Below, one piece after another: positions 1-9,164 of a DNA stretch of 64,000 bases. Both the position numbers and the translations under genes were made by a program. Numbering within the stretch: position 1 is the stretch's first letter; the number at the start of each line of letters is the position of its first letter. The DNA comes from Neolewinella agarilytica (lineage in GTDB: Bacteria > Bacteroidota > Bacteroidia > Chitinophagales > Saprospiraceae), in contig NZ_FOFB01000001.1 of NCBI RefSeq assembly GCF_900110645.1, positions 526,373 through 590,372 of the forward strand. Direction: 5' to 3'. The notes under the pieces were generated by a model. That model saw only the letters and a program-made list of their open reading frames with translations. It did no database searches and had not been told where the DNA came from.

Positions 1-207
1 GGGCATATCCGCCCAGTTATAAGCCAGAAAAAAGAGGATACCGCAGGCCAGAAAGCCCAGTCCGAGGCTAAGCAGCAGCAGGCGGAGAAAGTCTTTCCAG
101 GCGGGCAAATCAGCGTAGACGTGCGACTCCAACTCCCCGGAGAGCGCTGGCTCGTCCAGCATTTTCCGCTCCGCCAGAAAGCGGATCAGTTTGGCCTTGT
201 TTCTCAT
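1..207 (-). CDS. DUF2157-like membrane protein, N-terminal fragment
   Basis: The first 69 codons of a minus-strand gene that runs off the left edge of the window. It starts at an ATG at 207-205 (MRNKAKLIRF). A short soluble segment (about residues 1-40, containing FLAERKMLDE) is followed by a strongly hydrophobic segment with LLLLSLGLGF and FFLAYNWADMP. That pattern, a helical cytoplasmic head running into the first membrane span ending in AYNW, is typical of DUF2157 multi-pass membrane proteins, whose biochemical role is unknown. The family assignment rests on the N-terminal signature only, because most of the protein is missing. Confidence 0.6.
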   Translation of the reverse strand, partial: MRNKAKLIRFLAERKMLDEPALSGELESHVYADLPAWKDFLRLLLLSLGLGFLACGILFFLAYNWADMP

Positions 208-525
208 AATCAGGAATTTACAAAATTGAAAGGAGAAGATCGGCTGGCAGGAACAAGCTGCCGGCCCAAGAACTCCCTCAGGTTGCCAATGGATATAATC
301 AGCCCTTAAGGCTAGACCAACAGCCGAAAATTATCGATCAAAGTATGCCCTCCCACTGCTTTCTAACGATCTTTGCACCCGCGGCCGCGCCCTACTGGCC
401 GCTACTCTTAGTGGAAAACTACCTGACCGAAGACCCAACCATCGTTAGCGGACTTGCGTTACGGTGGGGTATCCACCGAAAAGAGTAAACGGGCAGGATC
501 ACTTTATCTATCAGCACCCACGTGT
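208..525. other. Intergenic region with one dispersed-repeat copy
   Basis: About 320 bp between two divergently oriented genes, so promoters for both should lie here. I see no convincing RNA gene or ORF. It contains an inverted-orientation copy of the 19-bp dispersed repeat at 374-392 (TGCACCCGCGGCCGCGCCC). Confidence 0.5.
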
Positions 526-1578
526 ATGCGTTACGAAGTTAAAATTGGCATTCTAGCCATTGTTGCCATTGGCATGGCCTTTTGGGGTTTCAAATATATC
601 CAGGGCAGTAATCTGTTTGACCGCTCCAACATTTATCATATCAACTATGACAATGTGGCCGGGCTGACCATCGGCACGCCCGTTCAGATCAGTGGCGTAA
701 ATGTCGGCTCGGTTGCCGACATCAGACTCGACCAACAAACCCGTCTGGTAAAAGTCACCGTAGACATCCGGCGGGGAATTAATATCCCTCCTACCACCAA
801 AGCTTACATTTCCACCATCAGCTTGCTGGGGGAAAAAGCCATTGAGATGGAGTACGACAAACCCTGCTTTGGCGACGGCGACTGCGCCAAGAGCGATTCC
901 TATCTCGAAGGGGCCAACAAGGGCATCCTGGCCTCCTTTATTGGTGGTGGCGACGATGATGGCGCCAGCCCCATGGAGGGTATAAAGGAAACCGTTGGCG
1001 GTGCCCTTGACAGCATCCGTTACATCCTCTTCGACGAAGAAAGTGACAACCCGATTGCCCGCTCTACCCGTGACCTGGCCGTTACGATGGAGAACCTGAA
1101 GAACTCCACCGCCCGCTTGCAGCGCATCATGGACCAAAACTCCGGTGAGCTGAATACGACCATGGACAACTTCGCCGCCCTCTCCACTACCCTGGCCGGA
1201 AAGCAGGAAACCATCGCGGGTATCATTGATAATGCCAAAGATCTGACGGGCAACCTCAGCGGATTAGAGCTGGAGCAAACCGTTGCGCAGGTAAACAGCA
1301 GTATCCAGAGCCTGCAGGGTACACTTTCCGAAGCAGACAAGGCACTCGCCGGCATCACGGAAGTGATGAGCAGCGTTAAGGACGGCGAAGGCACCCTCGG
1401 AAAGCTTATGACCGACGATGCCATCTACGAACGCCTCAACCGCGCCAGTCTTGCCGCTGATACCCTGCTGACGGACCTGCAGGAACGCCCCTACCGCTAC
1501 GTCCCCTTCAAGAGTCGTAAGCGCGTGCTGAAGTTTGACCGGAAAGACGCGGAGTTAGCGGAAGAAAACAATCAGTAG
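526..1578 (+). CDS. MCE/MlaD-family lipid transport protein
   Basis: 350 aa starting at MRYEVKIGIL. An in-frame ATG 72 bp upstream would add a non-homologous leader before the membrane anchor, so 526 is preferred. Residues about 5-22 form one N-terminal membrane anchor (IGILAIVAIGMAFWG). An MCE domain follows (about 32-112) with the family pattern VAGLTIGTPVQISGVNVG. The rest is a long helical region without other domains, ending in a basic tail. MCE proteins are the periplasmic lipid-binding part of Mla-type ABC systems that move phospholipids between the membranes. No MlaE permease or MlaF ATPase gene is next to it here. Family assignment is firm; lipid specificity is unknown. Confidence 0.85.
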   Translation: MRYEVKIGILAIVAIGMAFWGFKYIQGSNLFDRSNIYHINYDNVAGLTIGTPVQISGVNVGSVADIRLDQQTRLVKVTVDIRRGINIPPTTKAYISTISLLGEKAIEMEYDKPCFGDGDCAKSDSYLEGANKGILASFIGGGDDDGASPMEGIKETVGGALDSIRYILFDEESDNPIARSTRDLAVTMENLKNSTARLQRIMDQNSGELNTTMDNFAALSTTLAGKQETIAGIIDNAKDLTGNLSGLELEQTVAQVNSSIQSLQGTLSEADKALAGITEVMSSVKDGEGTLGKLMTDDAIYERLNRASLAADTLLTDLQERPYRYVPFKSRKRVLKFDRKDAELAEENNQ

Positions 1579-1711
1579 CCTTTCTCCCATCCCGTTTGGG
1601 CACCTTACCACAACCGAAAACGGATCAGACTGGTAGTCACTTCGCTAAGCAACTTACCCCTGCCTACGGATCCGGGACGCGATTTTAAGCCTTTATAAAT
1701 AGCATCACCCC

Positions 1712-3265
1712 ATGAGAATTCTATCTGCTGAGCAGGGAAGAGCCCTTGACGAAATGACCGTCATCTCCCAAAAAATCCGCAGTCAGGACCTGATGGAACG
1801 CGCCAGCCAGGCTTTCGTCGAAGTATTCAACCGACGTTTCCCCAACCGGGACCGCCCCGTTCTCATTTTTGCCGGTACGGGAAACAATGGAGGAGATGGC
1901 CTGGTAATTGCCCGATTGCTGCATAACCTGAGCTATAATGTTCGTGTCATTCAGTTGATGATCGGCCAGCGCAGTCCGGATAACTCCGTGAACTGGGACC
2001 GGCTATGGAATTTATCCGTAAAACGGGACGAGCTTTGGGAAGGGCAGGAACTCCCGGTCCCGCATGACAACGTTATTCTGATTGACGCCATATTCGGCAC
2101 GGGGCTCAACCGTCCCGTTACCGGTTACTGGGCTGAACTCTTTGACCACCTTAACCAACAGCAGGTGTACCGGGTAGCCGTTGATGTTCCCAGTGGTATG
2201 TATACGGACAAAGCCTCCGATGGAATTATTCTGCGGGCGGACCTGACCATTAGCCTTGGCTACCCCAACCTTGCCCTTTTCGCCCCTTCGAATGCTGCTA
2301 ACTGCGGTGAGTTCCTCTACGCACCTTTTTCGCTGTCGTCGCCTGAACTGGTAAAAGATTTTGGGCAATACGCCCAACAAAACTTTCTCAACACGGCGGC
2401 GGAGATGAAAAAGCTGCTGAAGCTCCGTCATTCCAACGATCACAAAGGCACCTTTGGCCACGCCCTGCTGGTCGCCGGTGCTTTCGGTAAAATGGGCGCT
2501 GCCGTTATTGCCGGGCGGGCGGTACTCCGCGCAGGAGCGGGTTTACTCACCTGCCACATACCCCGAAACGGATATGACATCATGCAAATCAGTTTCCCGG
2601 AGGCCATGTGCGAAGTGGACGCTCACCGCTATCACACCACGGAGGTAGGGAATACGGATTCCTACCGGACAATCGGTATCGGGCCGGGCATTGGTCAGGA
2701 CCCTTTAACGGCCAGAGCGATGCGCGACTTGATCCATCATTATGACCGGCCAATGGTGGTGGATGCCGATGCGCTTAACCTCATCAGCAAAGAGCCCGGA
2801 CTACTGGAGCTACTGCCCGACAATAGTATCATTACTCCTCACCCGAAGGAGTTTGCGCGGCTGTTCGGAGAGGCAAAAGACGATTGGGCCCGGTGGCAGG
2901 TGCAAAGGGAGGTTGCCAAAAGCAAAGGGCTGATTGTTCTGCTCAAGACCGGCTACACCAGCATTGCCCTCCCGGATGGTTCTTTGTTTTTCAACCCAAC
3001 CGGAAACCCCGGCATGGGTACCGCGGGCACGGGAGACGCCCTGACGGGCGTCCTGACCGGCCTCCTGGCCCAGGGCTACGCCCCGGCGGACGCCGCTCGC
3101 CTCGGCGTCTACCTTCACGGTCTGGCCGGAGACATCGCCGCTGAGCGCCTGGGGCAGGAGTTTCTGCTGGCGGAGGATGTAGTGAACCATTTAGGACGAG
3201 CCTTCAAGGCCTTACGTCAGCAAACTCACAAGCTAGCGAACCCCGAGCCACTCGGGGAAGAATAA
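1712..3265 (+). CDS. nnr: Bifunctional NAD(P)H-hydrate epimerase / ADP-dependent NAD(P)H-hydrate dehydratase
   Basis: 517 aa. The N-terminal YjeF_N domain (about 1-215) carries the Rossmann signature GTGNNGGDG at residues 55-63 and epimerises damaged NAD(P)H hydrates. The C-terminal carbohydrate-kinase-like domain (about 230-505) shows VDADALNLI, ITPHPKEFARL and the catalytic GTAGTGDALTG loop near residue 440, and dehydrates the S form using ADP. Together they repair hydrated nicotinamide cofactors in the cytoplasm. Length matches the usual fused bacterial form. The 3' end overlaps the end of the convergent TRAP permease gene by 33 bp. Confidence 0.95.
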   Translation: MRILSAEQGRALDEMTVISQKIRSQDLMERASQAFVEVFNRRFPNRDRPVLIFAGTGNNGGDGLVIARLLHNLSYNVRVIQLMIGQRSPDNSVNWDRLWNLSVKRDELWEGQELPVPHDNVILIDAIFGTGLNRPVTGYWAELFDHLNQQQVYRVAVDVPSGMYTDKASDGIILRADLTISLGYPNLALFAPSNAANCGEFLYAPFSLSSPELVKDFGQYAQQNFLNTAAEMKKLLKLRHSNDHKGTFGHALLVAGAFGKMGAAVIAGRAVLRAGAGLLTCHIPRNGYDIMQISFPEAMCEVDAHRYHTTEVGNTDSYRTIGIGPGIGQDPLTARAMRDLIHHYDRPMVVDADALNLISKEPGLLELLPDNSIITPHPKEFARLFGEAKDDWARWQVQREVAKSKGLIVLLKTGYTSIALPDGSLFFNPTGNPGMGTAGTGDALTGVLTGLLAQGYAPADAARLGVYLHGLAGDIAAERLGQEFLLAEDVVNHLGRAFKALRQQTHKLANPEPLGEE

Positions 3266-4531
3266 CACCAGCACCAGCAGCAGCACCTGGATGAGGAGAA
3301 AGGGCATAATGCCCTTGTAGAGATGAACGGTTTTCACCTCCGGAGGGGCAACCCCTTTCAGGTAAAACAGCGCGAAACCGAAGGGTGGCGAGAGAAAACT
3401 CGTTTGCAGATTAATGCCCAACAGAATCCCCAGCCAGATCAAATCCGTCCCGTAGCCCACAAAAATGGGCGTTACTACGGGAACGATGATAAAGACGATC
3501 TCAATAAAATCAATGAAGAAGCCTGCAATAAAGACCACCACCATCACCAGGGCCAGAAACTGATATTCGGCCAGGTTGTTTTGCTCGATGAGGCTGACCA
3601 GAAAGGAATCTCCGCCCAACTCGCGGAACACCAGCGAGAAAGTGGTTGCTCCCAGCAGGATCATAAAGACCATCGAGGTCAGGTGGGTCGTTGACTGGCA
3701 AACCTCCTTAACGGTCTGCCAGCTGAGTTGCCCCTGGGAGAGGGTTAACAGCGCCGCGCCGCCGGCGCCGATGGCCGCCGCCTCCGTCGGCGAGGCCCAA
3801 CCCGCCAGAATAGAGCCCAATACGGCTACAATCAACAGCAAAGGCAGGAAAAGGCTCTGGAGCAGGCGCTTGAAAAAAGCGCCATTCCAGGGCTGGTTGT
3901 CTTTGCTACCGGCGGGAAATAGCTTTGGCCGCAGCAGGCCAAGAATGAGCACGTAGAGGACGTAAGCCCCGACCAGCAGTAAGCTTGGAATCAGGGCAGC
4001 CTTAAACAACTTACCGACGGACACCCCCAGCACCGAGCCCAGCAGCACCAATACAACGGAGGGCGGAATGATTTGCCCCAGTGTACCGGAGGCGGCAATT
4101 ACCCCGGTGGACACCGTTGGCGGGTAGCCACGCTTTAGCATCGGAGGCAAGGAGATTAAGCCCATCGTAATCACGGTTGCCCCAACGATCCCGGTCGATG
4201 CGGCCAGCAGGGCCCCGACAACAATTACGGAGACCGCCATACCGCCACGGATACGGCCAAAGAGCTCCGCCATCGTTCGAAGCATTCGCTCGGCCAGCCC
4301 GCTTTTCTCCAGCATGATCCCCATAAATATGAACAGAGGAACGGCCAGTAGCACGCCGTTTTCCATAACCCCCATCACCCGGTTGGGAAGAAGAGTAAGG
4401 ACGGCCGGCTCCAGGAAGCAAAAGGCGTAGAGTAGTGATAAACCACCCAGCGTGAAGGCTACCGGGTAACCGTAGAGTACCAGCAGAAAAATGCTGACAA
4501 AAAGAATCAGGGCTAGAATGGCGAGGCTCAT
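3233..4531 (-). CDS. TRAP transporter large permease (DctM-type)
   Basis: 432 aa and almost entirely hydrophobic, with about 11-12 predicted membrane spans. Diagnostic stretches include GYPVAFTLGG near the N-terminus, PLFIFMGIMLEKSGLAE, and SPTEAAAIGAGGA, the classic DctM signature. It forms the ion-driven translocation subunit of a tripartite ATP-independent periplasmic transporter. The small permease gene lies 6 bp upstream in the same operon. No DctP-type binding protein gene is adjacent, so the substrate (usually an organic acid) cannot be predicted. The 3' end overlaps the convergent nnr gene. Confidence 0.92.
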   Translation of the reverse strand: MSLAILALILFVSIFLLVLYGYPVAFTLGGLSLLYAFCFLEPAVLTLLPNRVMGVMENGVLLAVPLFIFMGIMLEKSGLAERMLRTMAELFGRIRGGMAVSVIVVGALLAASTGIVGATVITMGLISLPPMLKRGYPPTVSTGVIAASGTLGQIIPPSVVLVLLGSVLGVSVGKLFKAALIPSLLLVGAYVLYVLILGLLRPKLFPAGSKDNQPWNGAFFKRLLQSLFLPLLLIVAVLGSILAGWASPTEAAAIGAGGAALLTLSQGQLSWQTVKEVCQSTTHLTSMVFMILLGATTFSLVFRELGGDSFLVSLIEQNNLAEYQFLALVMVVVFIAGFFIDFIEIVFIIVPVVTPIFVGYGTDLIWLGILLGINLQTSFLSPPFGFALFYLKGVAPPEVKTVHLYKGIMPFLLIQVLLLVLVLFFPEWLGVR

Positions 4532-4537
4532 GTCAGT

Positions 4538-5074
4538 TTATTCAGCTTCGTCTTCCCGCAGTTTCCACTCTTCGGGATCGGGTTCAAAATAGACGGTTAA
4601 GCCCGTGGCGATGGCTTGCAGTATCAACAGGCCCGCCATGAGCGGAATCATCGATTTTATCGGGAAGAAATACGGAATCCCGTTAGGGTTAGGACTCCCC
4701 TCCCCACTCGCCCAGGCCTCGGCGGCATAATGGCCGCCGGTGTAGAGCAACACAATCGCCCAGGGCAGGAGGAAGAAGATCGTCCCGGCCAGGTTTACCG
4801 CCCGTTTGTCGTAGTGGCTGAATCGCTCATAAAACAGGTCTACGCGGACGTGCTTGTCCTGCTGCAAAGCATACGGAATGCCCAGCAGAAAAATGATGGC
4901 AAACAAATGCCACTCCAGCTCAACGACCCATGTTCCCGTCAGGGAGAAGAGCGTCCGCAGGCTAACGTCAATGACAATCAGGGCAATGAGCAGCAGGTTA
5001 AGCAGGCCGGCGGCTTTGCCGACGGTGGCGACCAGGCTTTCAATGGAGTTGATGAGTTTTTCAGGTTTTTTCAC
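4538..5074 (-). CDS. TRAP transporter small permease (DctQ-type)
   Basis: 178 aa with four membrane spans (about 20-45, 52-70, 92-112, 138-160). Typical DctQ features are the conserved ELEWHLFAIIFLLGIPYALQ segment and the RVDLFY motif. The stretch NPNGIPYFFPIKSMIPL resembles the mannitol/chloroaromatic-type subfamily. It bridges the large permease and the periplasmic binding protein. First gene of a two-gene operon, separated from dctM by 6 bp. The acidic C-terminus (EEWKLREDEAE) is cytoplasmic by prediction. Confidence 0.88.
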   Translation of the reverse strand: MKKPEKLINSIESLVATVGKAAGLLNLLLIALIVIDVSLRTLFSLTGTWVVELEWHLFAIIFLLGIPYALQQDKHVRVDLFYERFSHYDKRAVNLAGTIFFLLPWAIVLLYTGGHYAAEAWASGEGSPNPNGIPYFFPIKSMIPLMAGLLILQAIATGLTVYFEPDPEEWKLREDEAE

Positions 5075-5166
5075 GGGTTAAAGATAGGGTGTGAGGCGTG
5101 GAGAGCGCCAGCAAATTAAATGTACCAACTTTCAGTTTTTCCAACTTAAAATAATTTTTCATGCAT

Positions 5167-5202
5167 TTTGAAAGTTAGTTCTCCTAAGGCTTTCTACCTT
5201 TA
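5167..5202 (+). promoter_or_regulatory. Possible Bacteroidota-type promoter for hsdM
   Basis: TTTG at 5167-5170 and TACCTTTA at 5195-5202, which matches TAnnTTTG except for the last base, a few bases before the hsdM ATG. The spacing is 24 bp, slightly long for the usual 19-21, so this is tentative. If correct, the leader is almost absent. Confidence 0.35.
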
Positions 5203-5207
5203 CATCC

Positions 5208-6752
5208 ATGTCCGAACACCACCGCAAACAACTCGAAACCCAACTCTGGAACATCGCCAACACCCTCCGCGGCCGTATGAACGCCGATGAGTTCCGCGAC
5301 TACATTTTAGGGTTCATCTTCTTCAAGTACCTCTCCGAAAAACAGCGTACCTACGCCAATAAAATCCTGAAGGCCGATAAGCTCTCCTACAAAGAGGTAC
5401 CTGATCATCCTCAGGCCGACGCCGTGCTCGAAGCCGTCCGTACCGCTTCGGTAGATAAGCTTGGTTTCTTCCTCCCCCCGGCCGACCTCTTCGGAACCCT
5501 CGCCGCCAAAGGCGGAGACATCCTCGAAGACGTCAAGCGTATCCTCCGCGATATCGAGCAGTCCACCATGGGCCACGAGTCCGAAGACGATTTTGACCAC
5601 CTCTTCGAGTCCATCAACCTCGACGCCTCCAAACTCGGCAAAACCTACAACGACCGCAACGGCGCCCTGGTCGATATCTTCCGCGCCCTGGATAAAATCG
5701 ACTTCCAGCTCGACGATACCGAGTCCGACATCCTCGGCGACGCCTACGAATACCTCATCGGTAAATTCGCCAGCGGAGCGGGCAAAACGGCCGGCGAGTT
5801 CTACACACCCCAGCAAGTCTCCAAGATCCTCGCCAAACTCGTCACCACGGGTAAGGACCGCATCAAATCCGTCTACGACCCCACCTGTGGCTCCGGCTCC
5901 CTCCTCCTCCGCGTCACCAAGGAGGTGAAGAAGTTCGGCATGATCTTCGGCCAGGAAATGAACCCCACCACCTACAACCTGGCGCGGATGAACATGATTC
6001 TCCACGATGTCAATTACCGCAATTTCGACATCCGCAACGAAAACACCCTCACCGAACCCCAGCACCCCGGCGAACGCTTCGAAGCCATCGTAGCCAACCC
6101 GCCCTTCAGCGCTAAATGGAAGCACACCCCGATCCTGCAAGATGACGAGCGCTTCAGCAAGGTCTCCAAACTCGCCCCCCAGAGTAAGGCCGACTTCGCC
6201 TTCATCCAGCACATGGTGCATCACCTCGACGACAACGGACAAATGGCCGTCGTCGCTCCCCACGGTGTACTGTTTCGGGGCGGTGCCGAGGCCCTCATCC
6301 GCCGCTTCCTCATCGAAGACCGCAATTTCCTCGACGCCGTCATCGGCCTGCCCGCCAACATCTTCTACGGCACCAGCATCCCCACCTGTATCCTCGTCTT
6401 CAAGCGCTGTCGCGAGCATCCCGAAAACGTCCTCTTCATCGACGCCAGCCGCGAGTTTGAAAAAGAGAAGAACCAGAACGAGCTTTCCGACGAGCACGTT
6501 CGGGTCATCGTCGATACCTACCGCGAACGCGTAGAACAAGACAAGTACAGCTACCTGGCCAGCCTGGAAGAGATCGCCGAAAACGACTACAACCTCAACA
6601 TCCCCCGCTACGTCGACACCTTTGAAGAAGAAGAGCCCGTCGACCTGGCCGCCGTCAGCAAGGAACTCCGCGAACTGCAAACCGAGATCAGCGGCATCGA
6701 TCAAGAGATTGCCGGCTTCTGCAAAGAACTCGGCATTGATACGCCCTTCTAG
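5208..6752 (+). CDS. hsdM: Type I restriction-modification system, DNA methyltransferase subunit
   Basis: 514 aa. The N-terminal helical HsdM_N domain (about 5-160) precedes the N6-adenine methyltransferase domain. Motif I for SAM binding is DPTCGSGS near residue 223, and the catalytic motif IV is NPPF near residue 297. The FYTPQQV segment just before motif I is typical of HsdM. A C-terminal helical tail (ELQTEISGIDQEIAGF) probably contacts HsdS. With two copies plus HsdS it forms the host-protecting methyltransferase; with HsdR it forms the restriction enzyme. First gene of the island. Codons are strongly C-ended compared with hsdS. Confidence 0.96.
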   Translation: MSEHHRKQLETQLWNIANTLRGRMNADEFRDYILGFIFFKYLSEKQRTYANKILKADKLSYKEVPDHPQADAVLEAVRTASVDKLGFFLPPADLFGTLAAKGGDILEDVKRILRDIEQSTMGHESEDDFDHLFESINLDASKLGKTYNDRNGALVDIFRALDKIDFQLDDTESDILGDAYEYLIGKFASGAGKTAGEFYTPQQVSKILAKLVTTGKDRIKSVYDPTCGSGSLLLRVTKEVKKFGMIFGQEMNPTTYNLARMNMILHDVNYRNFDIRNENTLTEPQHPGERFEAIVANPPFSAKWKHTPILQDDERFSKVSKLAPQSKADFAFIQHMVHHLDDNGQMAVVAPHGVLFRGGAEALIRRFLIEDRNFLDAVIGLPANIFYGTSIPTCILVFKRCREHPENVLFIDASREFEKEKNQNELSDEHVRVIVDTYRERVEQDKYSYLASLEEIAENDYNLNIPRYVDTFEEEEPVDLAAVSKELRELQTEISGIDQEIAGFCKELGIDTPF

Positions 6753-6821
6753 CTCCCGCTCATCCGCTGTATCTTTTGGCCTGACGCAGTCGGCCAAAAG
6801 TTCAGCGGATGCGTCGGGAGC
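6752..6821 (+). terminator. Long hairpin at the hsdM stop codon
   Basis: Three consecutive paired blocks: GCTCCCG (6752-6758) with CGGGAGC (6815-6821), CATCCGCTG (6761-6769) with CAGCGGATG (6803-6811), and TTTTGGCC (6774-6781) with GGCCAAAA (6792-6799), around a 10-nt loop. It starts at the last base of hsdM. There is no T-tract after it, so it may be an RNA-stabilising or attenuating structure rather than a full terminator. Confidence 0.55.
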
Positions 6822-6834
6822 GGGCTACTTACCC

Positions 6835-6971
6835 TGCACCTGCGGCCGCGCCCCGCAAAACGCAAGCAGGTAAAGCCATATCAAATTAAATCCTTCAACG
6901 TGCGGCAACGACTACACTACTACCGCCTACACAACTACAGTACTATTCAGACGGCGCGGCCGCAGGATGCA
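6835..6971. repeat. Inverted pair of the 19-bp dispersed repeat between hsdM and hsdS
   Basis: TGCACCTGCGGCCGCGCCCC at 6835-6854 faces GGCGCGGCCGCAGGATGCA at 6953-6971. These are two copies of the dispersed GGGCGCGNNCGCAGGTGCA family in inverted orientation, bounding about 100 bp of unremarkable sequence. An ATG inside the right copy opens the hsdS frame upstream of its likely real start. Confidence 0.7.
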
Positions 6972-6999
6972 AAGCACGTTTTTTAAAAAGCAAAGTAAG

Positions 7000-8184
7000 A
7001 TGAAAGATCAGTTGGTACCGGAGTTACGGTTCGAGGAGTTTGAGGGGGAATGGGAGCAAAAAAATGCTAGATCAATATTTGCCTTCTCAAAAGGCAAAGG
7101 GTTAAGTAAGAAGGATGTATCGGACGATGGATCAACTCCTTGTATTCGATACGCTGAATTGTATACGAGATACAATGAGGTGATTAATGAGGTCTATTCT
7201 TTCACAAATATCAACCCAACAGAATTAGAGTTGAGTAAAGAGAATGATGTAATTATCCCCGCCTCAGGTGAAGACAGGCATGATATTGCTGCTGCTGCAT
7301 GTATAATAAAGTCAGGAATTGGACTCTCTGGTGACATTAATATAATTCGCCATAGTCAAGAGGGGCCTTTTTTAGCTTATTATTTGAACAACGCGGCCAA
7401 ATCGAGTATAGCTAAACTGGCTCAAGGCACATCAGTTGTTCACCTTTACAAGAGCCAACTGCAAGAACTCAAACTCAACCTCCCCACCCTCCCCGAGCAA
7501 CAAAAGATCGCCACCTTCCTCTCCCTCGTAGACCGGCGGCTGGCGGCCGCGCGGCGGCGGGTGGAGGTGTTGGAGGAGTGGAAGCGCGGGGTTGCTAAAT
7601 CCGTTTTCTCTAACATAGATTCATCAGCGTACGTTTCTCTCAGTGGTGTATGCAAATTTTCTAGAGGAGGCACTTTATCAAAAGCGGACTTAGTCGTTGA
7701 CGGAGATTATCCATGTATTCACTACGGTGAACTATTTAGCAAGTATCAAGCCGTAGCAAACGTTATAATTAGTTCGACAAATAGCAAAGGAGGAAAGTTG
7801 ATTCCAGAAGGATCGGTAGTTATGCCAACATCGGATGTAACTCCCGTTGGATTAGCTACAGCTACTTACATCAAGCAAAGTGATGTGTACGCGGGAGGGG
7901 ACATCAACATCCTGACTCCTAATGATGGTATAGACGGGACATACCTGAGTATGTATTTAAACTATGATAAGCAAAGTATTGTAAAACTCGTAACGGGAAC
8001 TACCGTCAAACATATCTACATAAGCGATATAAAAACGCTCAAAATCCCCTTCCCTCCCCTTTCCGAACAAACCCGCATCGCCCGTATTCTCACCACCATC
8101 GACGCCCGCATCACGGCCGCTCAAAAAGAGGTAGCGGGATGGGAGGAATGGAAGCGGGGGTTGTTACAAAAAATGCTGGTATGA
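7000..8184 (+). CDS. hsdS: Type I restriction-modification system, specificity subunit
   Basis: 394 aa from ATG 7000 (MKDQLVPELRF). The in-frame ATG at 6967 lies inside a dispersed repeat and is unlikely. Two target recognition domains (about 15-165 and 210-360) are each followed by the conserved helical spacer: LPEQQKIATFLSLVDRRL with VLEEWKRG after the first, and LSEQTRIARILTTIDARI with GWEEWKRG after the second. The two recognition domains resemble each other (PCIRYAEL versus PCIHYGEL), suggesting related half-sites. The recognition domains are visibly AT-richer than the spacers. The stop overlaps the next gene's start as ATGA. Confidence 0.93.
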   Translation: MKDQLVPELRFEEFEGEWEQKNARSIFAFSKGKGLSKKDVSDDGSTPCIRYAELYTRYNEVINEVYSFTNINPTELELSKENDVIIPASGEDRHDIAAAACIIKSGIGLSGDINIIRHSQEGPFLAYYLNNAAKSSIAKLAQGTSVVHLYKSQLQELKLNLPTLPEQQKIATFLSLVDRRLAAARRRVEVLEEWKRGVAKSVFSNIDSSAYVSLSGVCKFSRGGTLSKADLVVDGDYPCIHYGELFSKYQAVANVIISSTNSKGGKLIPEGSVVMPTSDVTPVGLATATYIKQSDVYAGGDINILTPNDGIDGTYLSMYLNYDKQSIVKLVTGTTVKHIYISDIKTLKIPFPPLSEQTRIARILTTIDARITAAQKEVAGWEEWKRGLLQKMLV

Positions 8185-9164
8185 TATCCGAAGAAGGTAA
8201 AGACTATATGGAGCGGGTGCGGCCGCTCTTCGACTATGGTAAAGAGTACGTGCTGTTCAAGACGAGCGGCACACCGATCGACTCCCCACTGGAGCGCCTA
8301 CGACTTGGGGAGGACCTGAACCTCTACGTACCGCACCTGGCGGCCTACCTGTTCTATTTTACGGAGATGGCGGGCGCGCCGCACGACTACGCGATGTCTT
8401 TCATCGGTATCAAAACCGATAAAGTATCGGAGTTGACGGAAACCGGCCACGAGTTGCACCACAGCTACGGTGCCATCCGGCAAATGTATGAAAGCCCGGG
8501 CATGGCTCCTTTGCTGGAACAATTGGGTAAAATGGAAACCATTTTGTTCCTGCTGTCTTCCTTCCCCGGCAAGAGTAACTATACGCACACGCCCATCGAC
8601 CCGAAGTTTGAAGACATCCGTACTTTTTTCGGTTACGTCGAGGAGCTGATGGCGTACTTCAACCAACGGCAGCTAGAAGAATATCACGAACGTCAGGCTA
8701 AGCAAGCCCAGCAAAAGAAAAACCCGGAAGAAGCCCAGCAAAAGACGCAACCCGATCAACCTTCGCGTACCGAAGAGGAGCAAAAAATGATCGACGTTGT
8801 CCTCAAAGAACTCAGAAAAACCGCCGAAGCGGAGAACGCGCCCAACACCCCAACGGAAGAAGACGCCGCTAAAATTGTCAAAATCATAAGGGACGGAACG
8901 GAAAACATCGGGAAGTTTAAGCCTCCGCCCTCAAAAGATTGTTTCGTAGCTACCGCCGTCTACCAAAACCCCGACCACCCCCAGGTCGACGCGCTGCGCC
9001 GCTGGCGGGACGGGGCGCTGCGGCGGTCGGTGGCCGGGCGGATGTTTATAAGGTGGTACTACCGGGTTGGTCCGCACCTGGCAAAGGGGGTTGAACTCAT
9101 GCCTGGAAGCCGGGGGGTGCTGCGTTGGGTTTTGGATGGGGTGGTGAGGGTCGTTAGGTGGTAG
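8181..9164 (+). CDS. CFI-box C-terminal domain protein of unknown function in the type I island
   Basis: 327 aa. The ATG at 8181 overlaps the hsdS stop (ATGA), implying translational coupling; an in-frame ATG 42 bp upstream is less likely. The N-terminal half (about 1-170) is a soluble mixed region without a recognised domain. A charged, glutamine-rich linker follows (about 170-225, KQAQQKKNPEEAQQ). The C-terminus begins with KDCFVATAVY, the hallmark of the CFI-box C-terminal domain, then a basic region ending VVRVVRW. Function is unknown. Placement inside the restriction operon suggests an accessory defence role, which is inference. Confidence 0.7.
   Translation: MISEEGKDYMERVRPLFDYGKEYVLFKTSGTPIDSPLERLRLGEDLNLYVPHLAAYLFYFTEMAGAPHDYAMSFIGIKTDKVSELTETGHELHHSYGAIRQMYESPGMAPLLEQLGKMETILFLLSSFPGKSNYTHTPIDPKFEDIRTFFGYVEELMAYFNQRQLEEYHERQAKQAQQKKNPEEAQQKTQPDQPSRTEEEQKMIDVVLKELRKTAEAENAPNTPTEEDAAKIVKIIRDGTENIGKFKPPPSKDCFVATAVYQNPDHPQVDALRRWRDGALRRSVAGRMFIRWYYRVGPHLAKGVELMPGSRGVLRWVLDGVVRVVRW

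Noticed and set aside
5307..6797. Long open frame on the minus strand opposite hsdM (about 496 codons)
   Set aside because: Composition is the mirror image of the C-ended codons of hsdM, with valine- and glycine-rich low-complexity protein and no domain; hsdM itself is unambiguous.
6967..6999. Upstream ATG for hsdS
   Set aside because: It lies inside a dispersed repeat and adds residues with no homology; ATG at 7000 begins the usual HsdS sequence.
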